From JAXHNE01 sp038316995 (GTDB lineage: Bacteria; Patescibacteriota; Saccharimonadia; Saccharimonadales; JAXHNE01): 20,061 nucleotides of DNA. Where the stretch lies: positions 1 through 20,061 of the forward strand of contig JBBQAZ010000016.1 of NCBI GenBank assembly GCA_038316995.1, read 5' to 3'. Positions 1 to 7,807 of the stretch are shown here, piece after piece; positions within the stretch are counted from its first letter, which is position 1, and each line of letters starts with the position of its first letter. A model generated the notes under the pieces. It saw only the letters and a list, made by a program, of their open reading frames with translations. It was not told the DNA's origin and did not search any database. Position numbers and translations under genes: made by a program.

Positions 1-851
1 ATGCGATAGGCGCACTTCTTGCTCTTGATTACCTAAATTACAGGGGTAGAAAACGGCTTGAGAAAAACGTCGCGAATGAATCTGCCAAGCAAGAGGAAAC
101 GGTCAAAAAAATCAAAAAACAACTACAAGAACAGAAAACCGAATTATCGAATCTGAAGAAAAGAGAAACATCACTAGAATCCGGAAGGAAAACAGCACGT
201 CCCGAAAATAGTGCACCAGCATCCAGCAGAGAGAAACTTGTTAAAAAGAATGAGTTCCCGCAATCGCCAAGCATAGAAAAACAAACTGTCCAAAAAGAAC
301 GATGGGCAAACAAGCAGCCAGAGGTAGAAATCTCTCTCAGAAACGAAAATCTAGCGGCTGATAAGCAACAAGCAAAAGAGAGAACGATACTGCAGCAGCT
401 CAGGGAGCAACAAGAAACTGAGCGGGCTTTCGCTCAGGAAAGGCTCGTTGAACAACGGAGAGTGAATCAAGAGGTGGAAAAGTCACTTCAACAAGAGAAA
501 AACAAGGAACTACAGCTACCAGCTGAATTAACAGAGTCCAGAAGCTCTTTTATAGAGAAAGAATACGAGCGAAGAAACGAAGTGCGTGATCAAAAAGCGT
601 CACAAGTTACCTCTGTTGCAGCGGTTATTAATCAAATGCAGCAGACTCCTGCGCAAAGCAAGTCAACCTACCGTGCGGTTACAAATTCTGTAACGCCAAC
701 ATCCGTTCAGTCGCAGCCTCAATTGCAAACTACCTCAACTACAACGAGTCAACCAAAGACTGATGACATCTATATAAGAGCAATAAAAAGCGGTTTTTTG
801 AGTGCAGTAGTCATCGCGGCGATTTATCTGACGGTTTACTTACTATCTTAG
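1..851 (+). CDS. Coiled-coil, C-terminally membrane-anchored protein, 5'-truncated
   Basis: The reading frame is open from base 3 to the TAG at 849-851, so the gene begins upstream of the window. The only start-like codon inside it is a GTG at 462, which would cut through a continuous Gln/Glu/Lys/Arg-rich helix and is unlikely to be the true start. The visible 282 residues begin with a short hydrophobic stretch (AIGALLALDYL) followed by arginines, as at the inner face of a membrane helix. A long charged, coiled-coil-like region and a Gln/Ser/Thr-rich linker follow. The last 20 or so residues form a clear membrane helix (AVVIAAIYLTVYLL). This suggests a protein anchored near both ends with a long soluble middle. 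I do not recognise the family. A structural or envelope role is a guess. Confidence 0.72.
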   Translation, partial: AIGALLALDYLNYRGRKRLEKNVANESAKQEETVKKIKKQLQEQKTELSNLKKRETSLESGRKTARPENSAPASSREKLVKKNEFPQSPSIEKQTVQKERWANKQPEVEISLRNENLAADKQQAKERTILQQLREQQETERAFAQERLVEQRRVNQEVEKSLQQEKNKELQLPAELTESRSSFIEKEYERRNEVRDQKASQVTSVAAVINQMQQTPAQSKSTYRAVTNSVTPTSVQSQPQLQTTSTTTSQPKTDDIYIRAIKSGFLSAVVIAAIYLTVYLLS

Positions 852-897
852 AAAAGTGTTAAAGAAGTTGTAATTATACAGAAATAGGTTACTATAC

Positions 898-926
898 TTG
901 ACTTATTTGAGTGTTTATGCTTAAAT
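898..926 (+). promoter_or_regulatory. Promoter for the 632-residue protein gene
   Basis: TTGACT at 898-903 and TTAAAT at 921-926 are separated by 17 bp. A TG at 918-919, one base before the -10, makes it an extended -10. The transcript would start near 933, leaving a leader of about 48 nt with an AAGGA ribosome site at 966-970, 10 nt before the ATG at 981. Confidence 0.6.
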
Positions 927-980
927 GTACAGGTTAAATAAAAATATAAATACTATAGAACGAAGAAGGAACCACAAATA

Positions 981-2879
981 ATGAGCGAACAATTACAAGT
1001 ACCACTCCCCAAAGAACTCGACGACCATCAGTCAACGGATGGACTTGCAGCTTCAAATGGAAATATTCAGGTTAACGACGGAGTAGATAGCGAAAAGCCT
1101 TCTTATTCATACGCAGAAACTCTTTCAGACCCAATGCTTATGCGCGAAAAGCGTAGTAAGGATAGTATTGATGATAGTGATATCAGTGAAAGCCCTTCAT
1201 CTTCAGAAGATGTGGTTGCCAGAGGCAAGCCACAGGAGCCGTTGAGAATTAGATCCAAAGAAGAATATTATGAAAAAACGCATAAATTAAGTGATGAGCG
1301 AGCAAACCTTACGGATGAATTAGTAAGAAGTAGAGAGGGTCAAAAGCTTGAAGGGATCAAGCGTGATTGGAGTGACACCGCTTCAGAACATGACACGAAA
1401 GTCGCAGCTTATTCTAAAGAAATTGAGAGTAAATTGTTGGAACTTGGAAGAAAACAGGAGGCACTTGACTATAAAGATGAAGTTCGACAGTACAATGATG
1501 ACCTAAAAGAGCTACACAATGCCGCCCAAGAACAAAAAAAGGCTAGTGAGGTCCAGTCGTGGAAGGAACGTATCGGTGTAAAATCACTTTCTGATACAAG
1601 TGAAGCAAAAGCTGTAGTTGACTCTACGACTAGTGATCCAGTTCGGCCTGACAGTGTTCCATACAAAGAGTGGCTTTCTATGAGCCCCTTACAGAGATCT
1701 TTGGCGCACGACAAAAATGTTAAGGACGGAGCCTCTTCGGTAGATAATCTCGTCAACGATGAAGAACGTGAAGATTTTGATTTTGAAAACCTGACTATTG
1801 ATCAGCTTACCGATGAAATGGCATTTGCACGAATCACTGGTAATAAGCCACATATTAGTGCCCTCGCAGAAAAGATGAGCAACGCCCTAAAAGACGAATT
1901 AAAGGACAATAGTCCTGAAGAACAGAGTGCAAGACTCAATAAGCTAAATGATGATCGTGAAGATATTGAAGTTCGGCTACTTTCTCAATTAGATGAGCTA
2001 GAAATGACTGACGAGCAACGGATCTTTGCCGGAAAATACAAAGACCGGCTAAAGGACGTCCAATTAAATCAGCTTAAAGAGCTTACAGCTCAGCAAGCCA
2101 AGTTACTCGGTGACGAATCCCTTAGCGATGATGAAAATAATGAAGCAGATGCACTACTAACGTCTAATTTTGATAAGTTACTTGATCAACATGCGCTACT
2201 CATGAGTCTTGACGACGACGCAAAAGAAGAACTTAAAGCTGGTATTGCTCAAAGCGTGCTTGATAGCATGGGCGAAAATGTCGTCGAAGGAGATGAAAAG
2301 AAAGAAGCGAGTAAACTCAAGAATGCTTGGACTCGTGCAGGAATGGCCTTAGCGGGCATCAAGAGTATTCCAGCCAAGGGAAACGCATGGATTGATGCAC
2401 AGCTTGCTAAAACAGAATGGTCACCGCGCATGAAGCGCAACGTCAAGATGATAGGTGCTGCTGCCATGGCTGTTGCTGCAGCAGGTGGTGTTGCGGCATA
2501 TCTTAAGAGTACTGGCGGTGATACGACTGGACTCGATGCTGATCTTCCAACGCCAAGTGGTTCGAGTTCTGGAGTTATTGACGGGAATCCTGGTGCTAAC
2601 GTTGTTGAATTAGCTGGAAATGCAGCAGATGTAGCCGGCCCAGCCGCTGAACAAGCTTCGAATGCAGTAGACATTGGAAACTTTGAGTATCCTTGGGATT
2701 GGGCAGAGGCAAAATTCGGAACAGGAAAAGGCAGTGAAAATCTCTACCGACTGGCGCAAGTTGCGCAAGAAAATGGACATGAAGTCGAGTGGATCAACAA
2801 GGGAACTAACACAGCTCAGCTCTTGATTGATCAAAAGTCAGACGTTAATTATGTCACTGGCGTATTAGATACGCTTTAG
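981..2879 (+). CDS. Acidic coiled-coil protein with one membrane segment and a C-terminal domain
   Basis: This 632-residue protein starts at an ATG behind AAGGA (966-970) and its own promoter. Residues 1 to about 480 are very rich in Asp, Glu, Lys and Ser, with long helical, coiled-coil-like stretches (about 85-190 and 265-440) and no signal peptide. Around residues 488-508 an Ala/Gly-rich hydrophobic segment (GAAAMAVAAAGGVAAYL), preceded by basic residues, looks like a single membrane helix. A Gly/Ser/Ala-rich linker follows. The last 65 residues form a compact domain beginning FEYPWDWAEAKFG. The likely topology is a large cytoplasmic N-terminus with the small C-terminal domain outside, by the positive-inside rule. 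I do not recognise the family. The small domain could bind wall or partner-cell structures, but nothing in the sequence proves this. Confidence 0.8.
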   Translation: MSEQLQVPLPKELDDHQSTDGLAASNGNIQVNDGVDSEKPSYSYAETLSDPMLMREKRSKDSIDDSDISESPSSSEDVVARGKPQEPLRIRSKEEYYEKTHKLSDERANLTDELVRSREGQKLEGIKRDWSDTASEHDTKVAAYSKEIESKLLELGRKQEALDYKDEVRQYNDDLKELHNAAQEQKKASEVQSWKERIGVKSLSDTSEAKAVVDSTTSDPVRPDSVPYKEWLSMSPLQRSLAHDKNVKDGASSVDNLVNDEEREDFDFENLTIDQLTDEMAFARITGNKPHISALAEKMSNALKDELKDNSPEEQSARLNKLNDDREDIEVRLLSQLDELEMTDEQRIFAGKYKDRLKDVQLNQLKELTAQQAKLLGDESLSDDENNEADALLTSNFDKLLDQHALLMSLDDDAKEELKAGIAQSVLDSMGENVVEGDEKKEASKLKNAWTRAGMALAGIKSIPAKGNAWIDAQLAKTEWSPRMKRNVKMIGAAAMAVAAAGGVAAYLKSTGGDTTGLDADLPTPSGSSSGVIDGNPGANVVELAGNAADVAGPAAEQASNAVDIGNFEYPWDWAEAKFGTGKGSENLYRLAQVAQENGHEVEWINKGTNTAQLLIDQKSDVNYVTGVLDTL

Positions 2880-2894
2880 TGTCAGGGCGTTAGC

Positions 2895-2903
2895 TGTTAA
2901 AAT
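2895..2903 (+). promoter_or_regulatory. Possible extended -10 promoter before the DUF5663 gene
   Basis: TG-T-TAAAAT (2895-2903) matches an extended -10 element. No good -35 lies 17 bp upstream (TTTAGT at 2875-2880), so this may be only a weak internal promoter. The downstream gene is probably also read from the promoter at 898. Confidence 0.25.
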
Positions 2904-2927
2904 AAAAACTATTGAAAGGAAAATCAC

Positions 2928-3260
2928 ATGTTTAAACTAGATAATAACTTACTCGTTGAACTTGGACTTGGAGATCTCCCAGCAGAAGAAAAGAATAAAA
3001 TGCTTGCACATATCTACGAAACGCTTGAAATGCGCGTTGGCATGAAGCTTGCCGAACAGATGACAAATGAACAGCTCGATGAGTTCGAGGGATTCATTAA
3101 TAAAAATGATGAAGCTGGAGCCCTTAGATGGTTAGAAACAAATTTTCCTAACTACAAACAAGTTGTTGCAACTGAGCTTGAAAACTTAAAAGGTGAGATA
3201 AATCAAAATGCCGCAGCAATTGTTGAAGCAAGCAAAGGTCAACAAACACCAGAAGCATAA
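2928..3260 (+). CDS. DUF5663 domain protein
   Basis: This small soluble acidic protein has 110 residues. Its start ATG is preceded by AAAGGA with a 7-nt spacing. The N-terminal half contains LLVELGLGDLP, followed by a helical segment (LAHIYETLEMRVGMKLAEQM) and LDEFEGFI. I recognise this arrangement from the DUF5663 family, which is common in Candidate Phyla Radiation genomes. The family has no established function that I know of. The C-terminal 25 residues are a helical Ala/Asn/Gln-rich tail ending in a disordered stretch. The gene follows the membrane protein by 48 bp and may share its transcript. Its stop lies 1 bp from the stop of fmt on the other strand. Confidence 0.8.
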   Translation: MFKLDNNLLVELGLGDLPAEEKNKMLAHIYETLEMRVGMKLAEQMTNEQLDEFEGFINKNDEAGALRWLETNFPNYKQVVATELENLKGEINQNAAAIVEASKGQQTPEA

Positions 3261-3261
3261 A

Positions 3262-4185
3262 TTACGTGTTCAAGTGACGACGATGACCGGCGAGGAATCC
3301 TTCGGCGGTCATTTCATTTTTGCCAGCTGGCTTGAGCTTTAAGATTTGTAGTGATTTTGTCCCACAACAGATATGAAGTTCATTATTATTTACGACAACA
3401 TCACCTGGCTTGCCGCTAAAATTGGAAACATTTGAAGATGTAATTACAACGTTTTTACCGGCTAATTCTGTATAACTTTTCGGCCAATCAATGAAGGCTC
3501 GTATTTCTCTTTCAATTACTTCTGCTGATTTGGACCAATCAACTTGACCGTCTTCTTTAGTAAGTTTTCTAGAATAGGTGGCGCGGTCTTCATGCGGCTG
3601 GCTTCTTGGTTTGATGCTTTCGGAGGCGTACTTTATGAGATTCTCCGCAAGTAATTTATCGCTTAAATTAATCAATTTCTCTGTTAATGAAGGTGTTGTG
3701 TCGCCCGGTAAGATGTTAAGACCACTTTGTGCCAGTAGCTTGCCAGTGTCCATCCCCTGGTCGATGAGCATAAGGCTTACCGCTGTTGTTTTTTGTCCAC
3801 TTAAAATTGAAAAGCTAATCGGGTCGGCGCCTCTCCACTCCGGCAGTCTAGAGAAATGACTATTTACTATACCTAAAGGGAAGAAGTCTATGGCGTCTTG
3901 ACTGACGATAATCCCAAAATCGATCAAAACTCCAAGTTTTGATTGTAGGTTTGAGCCTTTAAGCTTTGTTGTGACTTCTTGCTTAGAATTTACTTCTATT
4001 ATTTCTAAGTTATGTTGTTTGGCGATTGCAAGTACCGGGTAGTCACCTCGGTGTCCTATTGGTTTTGGTTTGGTGACAACAGCTTCAATTTCTTGATGAG
4101 CAAGTAGTAATTCAAGTGATTTTGAAGCAACTGGCCCAGTCCCAAAAAATACAATCTGCTCTTTATTCTTACCAGAGTTGTTCAT
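3262..4185 (-). CDS. fmt: Methionyl-tRNA formyltransferase
   Basis: Fmt transfers a formyl group from 10-formyltetrahydrofolate to methionyl-initiator tRNA. At 307 residues it is close to the usual 310-315. The N-terminal Rossmann-like transferase domain opens with VFFGTGPVASKSLE. The catalytic block NSHFSRLPEWRGADP (about residues 107-121) carries the Asn and His of the family, and IDQGMDTG supplies the catalytic Asp. The C-terminal domain ends with LKPAGKNEMTAEGFLAG, matching the family's tail. The start overlaps the end of def by 17 bp, and no Shine-Dalgarno site is obvious, so translational coupling to def is likely. priA-def-fmt is a conserved bacterial order, which supports the call. 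The stop lies 1 bp from that of the DUF5663 gene. Confidence 0.95.
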   Translation of the reverse strand: MNNSGKNKEQIVFFGTGPVASKSLELLLAHQEIEAVVTKPKPIGHRGDYPVLAIAKQHNLEIIEVNSKQEVTTKLKGSNLQSKLGVLIDFGIIVSQDAIDFFPLGIVNSHFSRLPEWRGADPISFSILSGQKTTAVSLMLIDQGMDTGKLLAQSGLNILPGDTTPSLTEKLINLSDKLLAENLIKYASESIKPRSQPHEDRATYSRKLTKEDGQVDWSKSAEVIEREIRAFIDWPKSYTELAGKNVVITSSNVSNFSGKPGDVVVNNNELHICCGTKSLQILKLKPAGKNEMTAEGFLAGHRRHLNT

Positions 4186-4741
4186 TGGCTTTTACATCTT
4201 TAATGTAATCAAGTTTTTCTAGTTTTCCATCGGATGTGAGTTTATAGAAAGCTTCGGGTATATCCTTGATATGGTCAATAAAAACCGTACCGTTAGTATG
4301 GTCAATTTCATGTTGAAAAACGCGGGCTAGGAAATCTTCTGCGGTGACACGGATTTCTTGACCTTTTTCATTCAAAGCTTTCACTTTCACTTTTTGGTAC
4401 CTTGGTACCTTGCCGTAGATGTTTTTGACACTTAGACAACCCTCAAAGTCCTCTATAAGTTCACCCTCAAGTTTCATAATTTCCGGATTAATAAATACTG
4501 AAAAGCTACGATCTTTTTTATTGTCAAAGTCGTTACGAACTATTACCACGCGGTAAAGCTGATCAACCTGGACAGCAGCGAGCGCAACCCCTATTTCATG
4601 TTCTCGACTATCCTCCCAATCTAGCGTTGCTACTTTCATATCCTCTATAAGCTTTATTGTTTCATTGGAAATTAGACCCACTCTTTTGGAGCGTATTCGG
4701 AGGCTATCATTCGGCAGGGTGATAATATTATCTTTGTTCAT
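4169..4741 (-). CDS. def: Peptide deformylase
   Basis: Peptide deformylase removes the N-formyl group from new proteins before methionine aminopeptidase (encoded at 8353) acts. All three family motifs are present: GVALAAVQ, EGCLS and HEIDH. The Cys of EGCLS and the two His of HEIDH are the metal ligands, and the Glu is the catalytic base. Motif 1 differs from the usual GxGLAAxQ in having Ala for the second Gly. I chose the ATG at 4741 (190 residues). An 18-residue longer reading exists from 4795, but it overlaps the end of priA and its extra residues do not resemble the family. The frame overlaps fmt by 17 bp. The C-terminus extends about 30 residues past the last motif. Confidence 0.93.
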   Translation of the reverse strand: MNKDNIITLPNDSLRIRSKRVGLISNETIKLIEDMKVATLDWEDSREHEIGVALAAVQVDQLYRVVIVRNDFDNKKDRSFSVFINPEIMKLEGELIEDFEGCLSVKNIYGKVPRYQKVKVKALNEKGQEIRVTAEDFLARVFQHEIDHTNGTVFIDHIKDIPEAFYKLTSDGKLEKLDYIKDVKANEQLW

Positions 4742-4751
4742 TCTTGGAGAA

Positions 4752-4757
4752 AGTATA
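4752..4757 (-). promoter_or_regulatory. Possible -10 element for def-fmt
   Basis: On the minus strand TATACT ends 10 nt before the chosen def ATG, in the 31-bp gap after priA. No convincing -35 is seen. If used, it would give a leader of only about 3-4 nt. Read-through from priA is the alternative. Confidence 0.35.
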
Positions 4758-4772
4758 GCGTAGGACAGGGAT

Positions 4773-6710
4773 CTATAACAGATTAATTGGGTCAATGTCG
4801 TAGCGGGCGGTAGGCGGAAGGGTAGTTATTATATTAGTGAGATGTCCGCGATCCTTAGATTTTATAACTATTTGCCAGTTGTAGTTGCCACTTGTTTTGG
4901 CTTTAAAGGATGGACTTGGGCCGGCTATCCTTACCCGCAATTTTAGTTTGTGGATTTGTCCCAGAGATTTTTCTGCGAGCCTTTGAGCTGCCGTATTGTC
5001 TCGTCTTGAGTAGGTTATTTTAAGAAGATAGCAGAAAGGTGGATAGAGAAATTGTTTTCTTTCTTTGAGTTCGCCGTCAAGGAATGTTGAGTAATCTTTT
5101 TTTGCTGCAGCTTTGAGTAGTGGACTATCTGGATTGTGAGTTTGAATAACAACATGACCCTTTCTGTGGCCTCGCGCAACCCTACCAGTAATTTGATGAA
5201 GCTGTTGGTAGGTTTTTTCTCGCGCGCTAAAATCGGGTACTGTGAGAGAGCTATCGGCTTGAATGACGCCGATTGTACTAAGCTTAGGTAGGTCGAGCCC
5301 TTTGCTAAGAAGTTGAGTGCCTACAAGAATATCTATTTCACCCGAATGAACCGCTTCGTAACGTGCCTCTAGGCGTTCACTTTTTCCAACGTCTGTGTCA
5401 AAACGAGCTACCTTTGCTTCTGGAAACAACTTTTCAATATGACTTATCAGGGCTTTTGTTCCAATTTGTTTGTAAAAAATATCTGGACTACTGCATACAG
5501 GGCATGTAGACGGTGGCGGTAATGCGTCTCCACAGGTGTGACAACGCATCTCATGTTTATCCGCATGGAAGGTGAGGGGAATATCACAGTTTTTACAGAT
5601 GTTCTCCCAGCCGCACTGCTGGCAAAGTACAAGCCGGGCGGTACCGCGACGGTTTAAATAAACTAGCGCCTGTTCTTTGCTGGCAAGTGCGGAGGCTATG
5701 CGCTTAATAAGTGGGCTAGACAGATGTGGTGATGTACCAAATAAGGAACGGTCCTTAAGATCTACCAGCTCATAGGTTAAGTCATCCATTCCTTCTGTAG
5801 ATGACATTTTTAGTATTGGTAATTGTTTGCTATCAAATAAAGCGTAATCTACGACCGAAGGTGTTGCACTGCCGAGTATTACATTCGCACCATGGAGCTG
5901 ACCAAGTTTTGCTGCTACTCGAGTGGCGTGATAATGAGGCGAGTTGTCCTGCTTATAGGCGTCTTCATGAGCTTCATCTACAACAATAAGCCCTAGTGAT
6001 TGAAAAGGTGCAAAGAGCCCGGAGCGTGTTGCTATAACAACAATTCCTTTTTTGTCGTTAGCAATTTTTTTCCATTCTAGTCTTTTTTCTTTTGGGGTGA
6101 GTTGCGAGTGAAGTGTTATAACGGGATGATTAGTTAGGTCTTTTAGGTTTGAGACGAGCTGAGCAGTTAACCCAATTTCTGGAGTAAGAATAAGTACAGA
6201 TTTTTTAGCTTTTAACGCCTCATTTGCCAACTCAGCGTAAACTCTGGTTTTTCCAGATCCCGTTTCTCCGTGAAGTAAAAAAGTTTTACTTTTACTTTCT
6301 GTAATTTGATTGATAACTTTTGTTTGCTCGAGTCGCAGGGCTGGATGAACATTTTCTGTAGTGGTGTGTACTGCAGTAGCTGCTGGTGTCTTATGCTTGT
6401 CGTTCTTGAGAATACTGTTTGGCATAAACAGTTGAAGATTCACTCCAGAAGTAGTTGGGTAATACGATTCCATCCATTTATGCAGTTCTATCGATGGGTT
6501 TGGAAGTGGTGGATTATCATCAATTCTTGTTATATCTTTTACAGCGAACTCAGGTTTAGAAACAATTTCGAGTATGTACCCGGTTAGCTTTTTAGATCGG
6601 ACGGGTACAGTAACTAACGTTCCAGGCTTCAACAGAGACTCATGGGCATAGGTAAGTGGTTTTTTGCTGTGATAGGCTCTTCCCGAAACAGCTACATTGT
6701 AGTAGTTCAT
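4773..6710 (-). CDS. priA: Primosomal protein N' (replication restart helicase PriA)
   Basis: PriA is a superfamily 2 DNA helicase that reloads the replisome at stalled forks. An N-terminal DNA-binding domain (about residues 1-100) precedes the helicase core. The core has Walker A GETGSGKT (about 148-155), the DEAH box in VVDEAHED, GSATPS, and the late motifs GTQLLSKGLD and QITGRVARG. Between the helicase lobes sits the zinc-binding insertion with eight cysteines in four CxxC pairs (CQQC, CKNC, CHTC, CPVC), as in active PriA. At about 645 residues it is shorter than the E. coli protein (about 730). The frame reads MVMMNYYN from 6719, but its first ATG overlaps the -10 hexamer (6718-6723). The ATG at 6710, or the adjacent one at 6713, is the better start, probably on a leaderless message. 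Confidence 0.95.
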   Translation of the reverse strand: MNYYNVAVSGRAYHSKKPLTYAHESLLKPGTLVTVPVRSKKLTGYILEIVSKPEFAVKDITRIDDNPPLPNPSIELHKWMESYYPTTSGVNLQLFMPNSILKNDKHKTPAATAVHTTTENVHPALRLEQTKVINQITESKSKTFLLHGETGSGKTRVYAELANEALKAKKSVLILTPEIGLTAQLVSNLKDLTNHPVITLHSQLTPKEKRLEWKKIANDKKGIVVIATRSGLFAPFQSLGLIVVDEAHEDAYKQDNSPHYHATRVAAKLGQLHGANVILGSATPSVVDYALFDSKQLPILKMSSTEGMDDLTYELVDLKDRSLFGTSPHLSSPLIKRIASALASKEQALVYLNRRGTARLVLCQQCGWENICKNCDIPLTFHADKHEMRCHTCGDALPPPSTCPVCSSPDIFYKQIGTKALISHIEKLFPEAKVARFDTDVGKSERLEARYEAVHSGEIDILVGTQLLSKGLDLPKLSTIGVIQADSSLTVPDFSAREKTYQQLHQITGRVARGHRKGHVVIQTHNPDSPLLKAAAKKDYSTFLDGELKERKQFLYPPFCYLLKITYSRRDNTAAQRLAEKSLGQIHKLKLRVRIAGPSPSFKAKTSGNYNWQIVIKSKDRGHLTNIITTLPPTARYDIDPINLL

Positions 6711-6717
6711 CATTACC

Positions 6718-6723
6718 ATTATA
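6718..6723 (-). promoter_or_regulatory. -10 element of the priA promoter, leaderless geometry
   Basis: A perfect TATAAT on the minus strand ends 4 nt before one ATG (6713) and 7 nt before the next (6710). Transcription would therefore begin at or next to the start codon. The -35 is weak: TTCAAG with an 18-bp spacer. The region is a divergent promoter shared with the winged-helix gene. Confidence 0.5.
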
Positions 6724-6742
6724 TGACGAGTACAGATTTTTC

Positions 6743-6771
6743 TTGAATTATTCTTCGAGTTTACGTATACT
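6743..6771 (+). promoter_or_regulatory. Promoter for the winged-helix regulator gene
   Basis: TTGAAT at 6743-6748 and TATACT at 6766-6771 are separated by exactly 17 bp. Predicted transcription starts near 6778, giving a leader of about 29 nt with AGGG at 6797-6800, 6 nt before the ATG. Confidence 0.65.
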
Positions 6772-6806
6772 CTGATTACGTTGTAGGAGTAACAATAGGG
6801 AAGCTC

Positions 6807-7100
6807 ATGTTAGATGTATTTATAACCAGTCGAGTGCGCCGAAAGATCATTGTGGTCTATGCAAAGTACCCAGATTTTAAGACGCACGTTCGGGGACTCG
6901 CAAAACTTATTAGAGAAGACGCCGGTAATATACAGCGCGAACTTAAAAGATTAGAAAAAATTGGATTTTTAATTTCTGAAAAACAGGGTAACACGAAGGT
7001 GTACTATACCAATAAGCACTTCGCTATATTCAAAGAATTACAGAGTATTGTATTGAAGTCACAACGCCAAAAGCAAAAAAAACAACAAGAGCAACAGTAA
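6807..7100 (+). CDS. Winged helix-turn-helix DNA-binding protein
   Basis: This 97-residue protein has an N-terminal helix (FITSRVRRKIIVVYAKYP), then a predicted recognition unit (HVRGLAKLIREDAGNIQRELKRLEKIGFL) and a wing (ISEKQGNTKVYYTN). This is the pattern of ArsR/MarR-like winged-helix domains, in which a helix-turn-helix is followed by a two-strand wing ending in Tyr-Tyr. It has no visible metal or ligand site. The last 20 residues are a Gln/Lys-rich tail. It has its own promoter, divergent from priA, so it could control itself or priA, but its targets are unknown. The next gene, rpsU, has a separate promoter. Confidence 0.75.
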   Translation: MLDVFITSRVRRKIIVVYAKYPDFKTHVRGLAKLIREDAGNIQRELKRLEKIGFLISEKQGNTKVYYTNKHFAIFKELQSIVLKSQRQKQKKQQEQQ

Positions 7101-7103
7101 GGC

Positions 7104-7132
7104 TTGCTTTTCCCTATCTGTTAACGTACTAT
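7104..7132 (+). promoter_or_regulatory. rpsU promoter, leaderless geometry
   Basis: TTGCTT at 7104-7109, 17 bp spacer, TACTAT at 7127-7132, then 7 nt to the ATG at 7140. The expected transcription start is the A of the start codon. No Shine-Dalgarno site is present before the ATG. Confidence 0.6.
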
Positions 7133-7139
7133 AGTCCAG

Positions 7140-7355
7140 ATGATTCAAGTTAGTAAGAAAGACCCAAAAGAATCCGTTGAAAGCCTTGTGAGGCGTTTCG
7201 GTCGGAAAGTACAGCAGTCAGGTGTGGTTGCTGAGGTTAAGCAGAATCAATATTTTGAGAAGCCAATGAGTAAGCGCGATCGCCGTAAAAAAGCGATAGT
7301 CCGCAAAGAACGTAAGGCTATTAAAGTAAAGAAGCTTAAACTCGGTCAACACTAA
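7140..7355 (+). CDS. rpsU: 30S ribosomal protein bS21
   Basis: bS21 is a small basic protein of the ribosomal small subunit that sits near the anti-Shine-Dalgarno end of 16S rRNA and affects initiation. At 71 residues it has the usual length. The diagnostic pattern is ESVESLVRRFGRKVQQSGV, then FEKPMSKRDRRKK, with a Lys/Arg-rich C-terminal half. It heads a compact operon: the stop overlaps the next start (TAATG). The rpsU-yqeY pairing is conserved in many bacteria, which supports both calls. The gene appears to be transcribed without a 5' leader. Confidence 0.93.
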   Translation: MIQVSKKDPKESVESLVRRFGRKVQQSGVVAEVKQNQYFEKPMSKRDRRKKAIVRKERKAIKVKKLKLGQH

Positions 7356-7807
7356 TGGCGCTAGTTGATACAATCAACGCTGATCTTAAACAAGCTCTTT
7401 TGTCAGGTGACAAGGAGCTTGTTTCTGTTTTACGAGGACTTAGAAGCGTAATGCTGAATGAAGAAATTTCTCAGGGAAAAAGAGATACAGGACTAGAAGA
7501 TCAAGATATTGTTGCGCTTTTCCAGAAGGAAGTTAAAAAGCGCAATGAAGCCATCGAATTATATGAGAAGGCAGGTGCAGCCGAACGCGCAGACCAAGAG
7601 AAGTATGAGTCTGAGGTTATTGGTAGGTATCTTCCAGAAATGATGAGCGAAGAGGCTATAGCTACGATTGTTGACGCAGTAATCGAGGAACTCGACGATA
7701 AGAATATGTCAAAAATGGGGCAAGTTATCGGCGAGGTGAAAAATCGGACTGCTGGTCTAGCTAATGGCGGCGTGATCGCTAGGCTAACAAAGGAGAAACT
7801 AGGATGA
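7355..7807 (+). CDS. yqeY: GatB/YqeY domain protein
   Basis: This 150-residue protein matches the YqeY family, which is related to the C-terminal helical domain of the GatB subunit of tRNA amidotransferase. The order is family-typical: an N-terminal helix ending LLSGDKELVSVLRGLRS, then QKEVKKRNEAIELYEKAG, then YLPEMMSEEAI, then MGQVIGEVKNR and a last helix. The molecular role of free-standing YqeY is not settled. A link to tRNA or translation is inferred from the homology and from its position after rpsU. The start overlaps the rpsU stop by 1 bp, and the TGA stop overlaps the adk start by 4 bp, so coupling is likely. Confidence 0.9.
   Translation: MALVDTINADLKQALLSGDKELVSVLRGLRSVMLNEEISQGKRDTGLEDQDIVALFQKEVKKRNEAIELYEKAGAAERADQEKYESEVIGRYLPEMMSEEAIATIVDAVIEELDDKNMSKMGQVIGEVKNRTAGLANGGVIARLTKEKLG

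Noticed and set aside
462..851. A separate 129-residue gene starting at a GTG
   Set aside because: The same frame is open back to base 3 with continuous coiled-coil character, so this is the C-terminal part of a larger gene.
2249..2674. 141-codon minus-strand frame inside the 632-residue protein gene
   Set aside because: It is Ala/Ser/Pro-rich and antisense to a well-supported gene, typical of a shadow frame with no ribosome site.
4742..4795. Longer N-terminus for peptide deformylase
   Set aside because: The 18 extra residues overlap priA and do not resemble the deformylase N-terminus. The ATG at 4741 fits the family.
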